A stretch of 35,220 bases of DNA, taken from positions 1 to 35,220 of the forward strand of contig CAKRJY010000015.1 of assembly GCA_934352055.1 (NCBI GenBank), in the 5' to 3' direction. Shown piece after piece: positions 29,864-35,220 of this stretch. The position numbers and the translations under genes are program-made. Each line of letters opens with the position of its first letter. The stretch's first letter is position 1. This DNA comes from an uncultured Lachnospiraceae bacterium (lineage in GTDB: Bacteria; Bacillota; Clostridia; Lachnospirales; Lachnospiraceae). Under the pieces are notes generated by a model. That model worked only from the letters and a program-made list of their open reading frames with translations, was not told where the DNA came from and ran no database searches.

Positions 29864-31981
29864 TTGGCTGGAAGACAATATCCACTGGATAGAACCAGAA
29901 ATATTGGTATCATGGCTCATATCGATGCTGGTAAGACCACATTGACAGAGCGTATCCTTTATTATACTGGTGTAAACTACAAGATTGGTGAGACTCATGA
30001 CGGTGCATCTACGATGGACTGGATGGAGCAGGAAAAAGAGCGTGGTATCACAATCACATCTGCTGCAACTACATGCCACTGGACACTTGAGGATCATCAT
30101 AAGCCAAAGGCTGGTGCATTGGAGCATCGTATCAATATCATCGATACCCCGGGACACGTTGACTTTACTGTAGAAGTAGAGCGTTCACTTCGTGTACTGG
30201 ATGGTGCCGTAGGTGTATTTGATGCTAAGGCCGGTGTTGAGCCACAGTCAGAAAACGTATGGCGTCAGGCTGACACTTACAACGTACCTCGTATGGCATT
30301 TATCAACAAGATGGATAAGATGGGTGCAGACTTTTTCATGTCAGTACAGACTATCATTGATCGTCTTGGAAAGAATGCAATCCCGGTACAGATCCCAATC
30401 GGAGCAGAGGATGACTTCAAGGGTCTGATCGATCTGTTCGAGATGGATGCTTACTATTACAATGACGACAAGGGTGAAGACATTGAAATCAAAGAGATTC
30501 CGGATGATCTGAAAGATCTTGCTGATGAATGGCACACCAACCTTGTTGAAAAGATCTGCGACCTTGATGATGACCTGATGATGATCTACTTAGAGGGTGA
30601 AGAACCATCTGTAGAAGAAATGAAGAAGGTTCTTCGTAAGGCTACGATCGCATGTGAAGCGGTACCTGTTTACTGTGGATCAGCATACAAGAACAAGGGT
30701 GTTCAGAAGTTATTGGACGGCGTTATCGAGTATATGCCGGCTCCAACAGACATTCCTGACATCAAGGGTACTGACTTAGAAGGCAATGAGATTACAAAGC
30801 CATCATCTGATGATGAGCCATTTGCTGCTCTTGCATTCAAGATCATGACAGACCCATTCGTAGGAAAACTTGCATTCTTCCGTGTTTACTCAGGAACATT
30901 GAACTCAGGTTCTTATATCCTGAATGCAACAAAGGATAAGAAGGAACGTGTTGGTCGTATCCTTCAGATGCACGCTAACAGCAGAACTGAGATTGACAAG
31001 GTTTACTCCGGAGATATCGCAGCAGCTGTTGGTCTTAAGATCACAACAACAGGTGATACAATCTGTGATGAACAGCATCCGGTTATTCTGGAGTCCATGG
31101 AATTCCCAGAGCCTGTTATTGAGTTGGCTATTGAGCCTAAGACAAAGAATGATCAGGGTAAGATGGGCGAAGCTCTTGCAAAACTTGCAGAAGAAGATCC
31201 TACTTTCCGTGCTCATACAAACCAGGAAACAGGACAGACAATCATCGCCGGAATGGGCGAACTTCACTTGGAAGTTATCGTAGATCGTCTGCTTCGTGAA
31301 TTCAAGGTAGAAGCAAATGTTGGTGCACCTCAGGTAGCATACAAGGAAACAATCACCAAGCCTGTTGATATCGACAGCAAGTACGCTAAGCAGTCCGGTG
31401 GTCGTGGACAGTATGGTCACTGTAAGGTTAAGTTCGAGCCAATGGATCCAAACGGAGAAGAGACATTCAAGTTCGAATCTACCGTTGTTGGTGGTGCTAT
31501 TCCTAAGGAATACATCCCGGCAGTTGGAGAAGGTATCGAAGAAGCAGCACAGGCTGGTATCTTAGCAGGATTCCCTGTAATCGGTATTTCTGCTAACGTA
31601 TACGATGGTTCTTACCATGAAGTCGATTCTTCCGAAATGGCATTCCACATCGCTGGTTCTATGGCATTCAAGGATGCTATGAAGCAGGGTGGCGCAGTTC
31701 TTCTTGAGCCGATCATGAAGGTTGAAGTTACTATGCCGGAAGAATACATGGGTGATGTTATCGGAAGTCTGAACGCTAAGCGTGGTCAGATCGAAGGTAT
31801 GGATGACCTCGGCGGCGGTAAGATCGTACGTGCATTTGTTCCGCTTTCAGAGATGTTCGGATACTCTACAGAACTTCGTTCTTCTACTCAGGGACGTGGA
31901 AATTATTCTATGTTCTTTGATAGATATGAGCCAGCTCCAAAGAGCGTTATGGACAAGGTGATGAGCGAGCACGCAAACTAA
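29864..31981 (+). CDS. Elongation factor G
   Basis: This 705-residue GTPase starts at TTG 29864 (MAGRQYPLDRTRNIGIMAHIDAGKTT), preceded by AGGAGG. The G motifs are clear: P-loop 'AHIDAGKTT', switch II 'DTPGHVDFTVEVERSLRVLDGAV' and 'NKMDK'. Domain IV carries 'SGGRGQYGHCKVKFEPMD', and the C-terminal domain ends normally. It drives translocation and, with RRF, ribosome recycling. The rare TTG start on such a highly expressed gene is compensated by a strong ribosome binding site. Confidence 0.97.
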   Translation: MAGRQYPLDRTRNIGIMAHIDAGKTTLTERILYYTGVNYKIGETHDGASTMDWMEQEKERGITITSAATTCHWTLEDHHKPKAGALEHRINIIDTPGHVDFTVEVERSLRVLDGAVGVFDAKAGVEPQSENVWRQADTYNVPRMAFINKMDKMGADFFMSVQTIIDRLGKNAIPVQIPIGAEDDFKGLIDLFEMDAYYYNDDKGEDIEIKEIPDDLKDLADEWHTNLVEKICDLDDDLMMIYLEGEEPSVEEMKKVLRKATIACEAVPVYCGSAYKNKGVQKLLDGVIEYMPAPTDIPDIKGTDLEGNEITKPSSDDEPFAALAFKIMTDPFVGKLAFFRVYSGTLNSGSYILNATKDKKERVGRILQMHANSRTEIDKVYSGDIAAAVGLKITTTGDTICDEQHPVILESMEFPEPVIELAIEPKTKNDQGKMGEALAKLAEEDPTFRAHTNQETGQTIIAGMGELHLEVIVDRLLREFKVEANVGAPQVAYKETITKPVDIDSKYAKQSGGRGQYGHCKVKFEPMDPNGEETFKFESTVVGGAIPKEYIPAVGEGIEEAAQAGILAGFPVIGISANVYDGSYHEVDSSEMAFHIAGSMAFKDAMKQGGAVLLEPIMKVEVTMPEEYMGDVIGSLNAKRGQIEGMDDLGGGKIVRAFVPLSEMFGYSTELRSSTQGRGNYSMFFDRYEPAPKSVMDKVMSEHAN

Positions 31982-32001
31982 TATTATTTCTTCGGAAATA
32001 G

Positions 32002-32030
32002 TTGAAAAAACCATCATTTCCATATATAAT
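32002..32030 (+). promoter_or_regulatory. Separate promoter of tuf
   Basis: TTGAAA (32002-32007) and TATAAT (32025-32030) have a 17-bp spacer in the 111-bp fusA-tuf gap. GGAAATAGTTGAA occurs twice (31994-32006 and 32032-32044), once at the -35 and once just downstream of the -10. A further hairpin ACATCC/GGATGT (32055-32071) lies in the leader. Confidence 0.65.
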
Positions 32031-32092
32031 TGGAAATAGTTGAATTAAGAAATGACATCCGCTTGGGATGTAAATTTAAGGAGGAAATTAAA

Positions 32093-33280
32093 ATGGCAAA
32101 GGCTAAATTTGACAGAAGCAAACCACATTGTAACATCGGTACAATCGGTCACGTTGACCACGGTAAAACAACTCTTACAGCAGCAATCACAAAGGTTCTT
32201 TCTGAAAGAGTAGAAGGAAACGCAAAGGTTGACTTCGAGAACATTGATAAGGCTCCAGAAGAGAGAGAAAGAGGTATCACAATCTCTACAGCTCACGTTG
32301 AGTATCAGACAGAGAAGAGACATTACGCACACGTTGACTGCCCAGGACATGCTGACTACGTTAAGAACATGATCACTGGTGCTGCTCAGATGGACGGCGC
32401 TATCCTTGTAGTAGCTGCTACTGACGGTGTTATGGCTCAGACAAAGGAGCACATCCTTCTTTCTCGTCAGGTAGGTGTACCTTACATCGTAGTATTCATG
32501 AACAAGTGCGATATGGTAGACGATGAAGAATTATTAGAGTTAGTAGAGATGGAAATCACAGAGCAGTTAGAGGAATATGACTTCACAGACTGCCCAATCG
32601 TTAAGGGTTCTGCTCTTAAGGCTCTTGAAGATCCAATGGGACCTTGGGGCGACAAGATCATGGAACTTATGGATACTGTTGATTCTTATATCCCAGATCC
32701 ACAGCGTGATACAGACAAGCCATTCCTTATGCCTGTAGAAGACGTATTCACAATCACAGGTCGTGGTACTGTTGCAACTGGTAGAGTAGAGCGTGGAACA
32801 CTTCACCTCAACGACGAAGTTGAAATCATCGGTATCAGAGAAGACGTTCAGAAGACAGTTATTACTGGTATCGAAATGTTCCGTAAGCTTCTTGATGAAG
32901 CTCAGGCTGGTGATAACATCGGTGCACTTCTTCGTGGTATTAACCGTGACCAGATCCAGAGAGGACAGGTTCTTGCTAAGCCAGGTTCTGTAACTTGCCA
33001 TACAAAGTTTACAGCTCAGGTTTACGTTTTGACAAAGGATGAAGGTGGTCGTCATACTCCATTCTTCAACAACTATCGTCCACAGTTCTACTTCAGAACA
33101 ACTGACGTAACTGGTGTATGTAACCTTCCAGAAGGAACAGAAATGTGTATGCCTGGAGATAACGTAGAGATGACAATCGAATTGATTCATCCAATCGCTA
33201 TGGAGCAGGGTCTTACATTCGCTATCCGTGAAGGTGGACGTACTGTAGGATCAGGACGTGTTGCTACAATCATCGAGTAA
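32093..33280 (+). CDS. Elongation factor Tu
   Basis: This 395-residue protein starts at the ATG at 32093 (MAKAKFDRSKPH) after AAGGAGGAA; an in-frame ATG at 32030 lies inside the promoter. The G motifs are 'GHVDHGKTT', 'DCPGHADYVKNMITGAAQMDGA' and 'NKCDMVDD'. Domain II ('VEDVFTITGRGTVATGRVERG') and domain III ('FNNYRPQFYFRTTDVTG') are complete. It delivers aminoacyl-tRNA to the ribosome. A small gene at 34732-35109 encodes a protein resembling its domain II alone. Confidence 0.98.
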   Translation: MAKAKFDRSKPHCNIGTIGHVDHGKTTLTAAITKVLSERVEGNAKVDFENIDKAPEERERGITISTAHVEYQTEKRHYAHVDCPGHADYVKNMITGAAQMDGAILVVAATDGVMAQTKEHILLSRQVGVPYIVVFMNKCDMVDDEELLELVEMEITEQLEEYDFTDCPIVKGSALKALEDPMGPWGDKIMELMDTVDSYIPDPQRDTDKPFLMPVEDVFTITGRGTVATGRVERGTLHLNDEVEIIGIREDVQKTVITGIEMFRKLLDEAQAGDNIGALLRGINRDQIQRGQVLAKPGSVTCHTKFTAQVYVLTKDEGGRHTPFFNNYRPQFYFRTTDVTGVCNLPEGTEMCMPGDNVEMTIELIHPIAMEQGLTFAIREGGRTVGSGRVATIIE

Positions 33281-33310
33281 TCTTTGATAGTTCAATAAGC
33301 TAGTATTTAT

Positions 33311-33343
33311 AAGGGTTTCGAGCATTAGCTCGGAACCCTTTTT
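33311..33343 (+). terminator. Terminator after tuf
   Basis: AAGGGTTTCGAGC (33311-33323) pairs with GCTCGGAACCCTT (33328-33340), with one mismatch or wobble, followed by TTTG. It closes the core gene block. Confidence 0.88.
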
Positions 33344-33499
33344 GTGTGGTGAAAAAACAGCATAGCCAATAATGATGAAATCGTTCCAAAATGGCTCCAT
33401 TATATCTTGAACTGGAATAGCGCAAAGAGTTTGTGATATAATTTGTTTACTAAAGTTAGCAACAAATCGAAATACCTTGTACTTTGTGGAGGGGATGTC

Positions 33500-34441
33500 A
33501 TGAAAAGAAATATTCTTCTTTTATTTTTATCGTTATGTCTTGTGACTATTCCGGCCTGCGGAAAAACTACAGTTTTAGTAAATAAAGGTAATGAGAATGT
33601 TGATGAAGATCTTGAAATGATTTTCTCAAATGCTGAGTCGAATGAAGATGTTATTGTTACTGGCCCATTCGGAAGTATCACACTTACTTTACCTGATACA
33701 TGGGAATCTGAAATATGTGATGTGGATAATACAAGTTTAATAAGTACTTCTTATGGAATTCATTTGAAGCCAACTGCAGAATCAGAAGGATTTGTTGAAG
33801 TCGGATATTGTGATAGTTTCGGAGTATGTGGAACAGGACTTGAGGAAAAGAAAGTCACAATAGCAGGCCATGAAGCTAACATAGGCTACTATGATGGTAA
33901 TACAAACTGGAACTTTATTAGTTGGTTTGGAGAAGATAGTGAACTCCGAAACATTGTTGTGTTATGTAGTGCTGACTGGGGGGCAGACTATCTTGATGAG
34001 CTGATTAAAATCCTAGATTCCATCCTATATGATGTTTCTAATCAGGCTGGTGGAATTGGAGTATTTCGTCCTAGTAGTGAATTAGGGATTGATGATGGTT
34101 ACCTGAATGTGTCAGCGAGAAATATTTCAAGTACTGGTGCAGACATTGTGTTCAGATACGATGTGAATGGTGGCAACGAGTCGGCTTCAAAGAATCCGCT
34201 TTATTATGGTGCATATTTGCCTATATCAAGAAAAGTTGGAGATGACTGGGTTGAAATTGAATATATTTCTGATGAAAATATTGGCTTTGATGATATAGCA
34301 TATATTATTCAAGAAAATGAAGAAACCATTTACAAATATGACTGGGAATGGTTATATGGAGCACTTGAACCGGGTGAGTATCAGATTGCTATTAGTATTA
34401 GCAACGATGCTAATATATATGCATATTTCATATTAAGGTAA
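33500..34441 (+). CDS. Putative lipoprotein with Ig-like C-terminal domain
   Basis: This 313-residue protein starts at the ATG at 33500, after GGAGGGG; the longer frame from 33443 lacks a site. A signal peptide ends in a lipobox ('VTIPACGK', Cys20), so it should be anchored to the outer face of the membrane. The middle (about 50-170) is an alpha/beta domain I do not recognise. The last 110 residues look like a bacterial immunoglobulin-like domain, with 'DWEWLYGALEPGEYQIAI' matching the WxxLYGxLxxGxYxI pattern of the Big_14 type. A -10 box TATAAT (33437-33442) lies upstream. The function is unknown. The zinc-ribbon and EF-Tu-like genes follow on the same strand. Confidence 0.65.
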   Translation: MKRNILLLFLSLCLVTIPACGKTTVLVNKGNENVDEDLEMIFSNAESNEDVIVTGPFGSITLTLPDTWESEICDVDNTSLISTSYGIHLKPTAESEGFVEVGYCDSFGVCGTGLEEKKVTIAGHEANIGYYDGNTNWNFISWFGEDSELRNIVVLCSADWGADYLDELIKILDSILYDVSNQAGGIGVFRPSSELGIDDGYLNVSARNISSTGADIVFRYDVNGGNESASKNPLYYGAYLPISRKVGDDWVEIEYISDENIGFDDIAYIIQENEETIYKYDWEWLYGALEPGEYQIAISISNDANIYAYFILR

Positions 34442-34492
34442 AAATTTCAAATAATGAGATAGACAATCGGAATATATAGGAGGTGAATCTGC

Positions 34493-34705
34493 ATGAAATG
34501 TCCATATTGTGGTGATGAAATGATTAGAGGATACCTAATGAGTTCACGAGACATTACTTTTGCAGTTGATAATCTGGCAAAAGTTTTTCGTATTAAAAAA
34601 TCGGACGATCTGGAATTGAGTAAAGGTTCGGGAGGAATCCCTCATTGTGAAGCTTATCGTTGTAGTAGTTGTAAGAAGATTTTGATGGATTATGCAAATA
34701 GATAA
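34493..34705 (+). CDS. Small zinc-ribbon protein, DUF6487-like (copy 2)
   Basis: This 70-residue protein starts at the ATG at 34493 after AGGAGGTGAA. It has CxxC pairs C3/C6 ('MKCPYCGDEM') and C57/C60 ('RCSSCKKILMDY'). It is a diverged relative of the product of 3697-3912: the first 14 residues and the C-terminal CxxC(K) agree in pattern, while the middle differs. The function is unknown. The EF-Tu-domain gene begins 26 bp after its stop, so the two are probably co-transcribed. Confidence 0.7.
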   Translation: MKCPYCGDEMIRGYLMSSRDITFAVDNLAKVFRIKKSDDLELSKGSGGIPHCEAYRCSSCKKILMDYANR

Positions 34706-34731
34706 ATCGTAAGTTAGAAAGGAGAAACACT

Positions 34732-35109
34732 ATGGGATTATTTGGTAAAAGCAAAAAAGAGCGAGAAAAAGAGTATATGAACAGATTAGATGTTCCATTA
34801 TGTTTAAAAGAAGACTTTGAATTGATTATTGATGATGTATTTACAATTATGGGGGGTGGAACAGTTGTCACAGGAAACATATCAACAGGAATGTGTAGAG
34901 AAGGAGAAAATGCGTGTGTTTATAAAACAAATGGAGGTGTATTAGAGACTATAATTACTAACATCGATATACATACAAAAGAACGAAAATCAAATGGTTG
35001 TGGATATAAAACAGAACATGTTGGACTTGGGTTAAGAGGAGTTTCTAAGGAACAATTAGAAAAAGGAGATAGAGTGATTGTAAAGAATGCCAATATGTAT
35101 GGAATGTAA
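34732..35109 (+). CDS. Stand-alone EF-Tu domain II-like protein
   Basis: This 125-residue protein begins at the ATG at 34732, after GAAAGGAGAAAC. After a basic, charged N-terminus ('GKSKKEREKEYMNRLD') residues about 28-118 follow EF-Tu domain II: 'LIIDDVFTIMGGGTVVTGNISTG' against 'MPVEDVFTITGRGTVATGRVERG' in the tuf product, and 'HVGLGLRGVSKEQLEKGDRVI' against 'NIGALLRGINRDQIQRGQVLA'. It has no GTPase domain and no domain III, so it cannot act as an elongation factor alone. It might bind the same partners as EF-Tu domain II (aminoacyl-tRNA acceptor end or 16S rRNA), or be a reused beta barrel. Its codons are A+T-rich, unlike tuf, so it is not a recent tuf fragment. Confidence 0.75.
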   Translation: MGLFGKSKKEREKEYMNRLDVPLCLKEDFELIIDDVFTIMGGGTVVTGNISTGMCREGENACVYKTNGGVLETIITNIDIHTKERKSNGCGYKTEHVGLGLRGVSKEQLEKGDRVIVKNANMYGM

Positions 35110-35190
35110 TTACAAATTCAAGTTTGCAGAATCAAGAAAACTGGAATTTTACGCACTATTAACTTTTGGATATAAAGTGCCGATATTACA

Positions 35191-35220
35191 GATATAGAAA
35201 CGGATTTCTGTATCAATTTT
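35191..35220 (+). terminator. Terminator after the EF-Tu-domain gene, cut by the window end
   Basis: GATATAGAAA (35191-35200) pairs with TTTCTGTATC (35205-35214) with one G-U pair, followed by AATTTT at the edge. Confidence 0.6.

Overview
The window looks like chromosomal DNA of a Gram-positive anaerobe of the class Clostridia, most likely family Lachnospiraceae. This is inferred from low-to-moderate G+C, strong AGGAGG ribosome binding sites, a 66-residue SecE, an L10 leader before rplJ, the sequences of RpoB, RpoC and EF-Tu, and the block rpmG-secE-nusG-rplKA-rplJL-rpoBC-rpsL-rpsG-fusA-tuf. No 16S or other marker fixes the species.

The left third (about 1-16,950) is mostly accessory. First come a MerR-type regulator with a typical long-spacer promoter, a flavodoxin-like protein, a Fic-domain protein with an internal 21-bp tandem repeat, an Xre/AbrB fusion regulator and a small zinc-ribbon protein. 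After these sits a GC-rich SAM methyltransferase that has lost its 5' end. A YeiH-type exporter is then divergent from a DtxR/MntR-type regulator. That regulator is followed by a DUF6110-like membrane protein and an unusual P1B-type ATPase (SCA instead of CPC, arginine-rich N-terminus). This trio resembles the fez gene sets that build iron-storing ferrosomes, and repeated GTTAG/CTAAC motifs before both transcription units suggest autoregulation. Next are a small HTH protein and a protein of mobile-element type that share an ATAACGCAATGCG operator-like motif, and then a PLD/DEAD helicase fused in frame to the back half of a Nudix hydrolase, apparently by internal deletion. An M42 aminopeptidase, a possible short structured RNA, a TPR protein, a DUF3880-type glycosyltransferase and a convergent FliD-like protein complete this part.

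The middle and right (about 17,050-33,350) are the conserved information-processing core. Readable control signals divide it into units: a promoter before rpmG-secE-nusG-rplK-rplA, with a candidate L1-binding element just before rplA; a perfect promoter plus L10 leader and attenuator before rplJ-rplL, ended by a terminator; a promoter before rpoB-rpoC, ended by a terminator; a promoter before rpsL-rpsG-fusA; and a separate promoter before tuf, ended by a terminator.

The last 1.8 kb is accessory again: a lipoprotein with a probable Ig-like C-terminal domain, a second copy of the small zinc-ribbon family seen near 3,700, and a 125-residue protein that is essentially a free-standing EF-Tu domain II, encoded less than 2 kb downstream of tuf. 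No tRNA, rRNA, CRISPR array, insertion sequence or complete prophage was seen.
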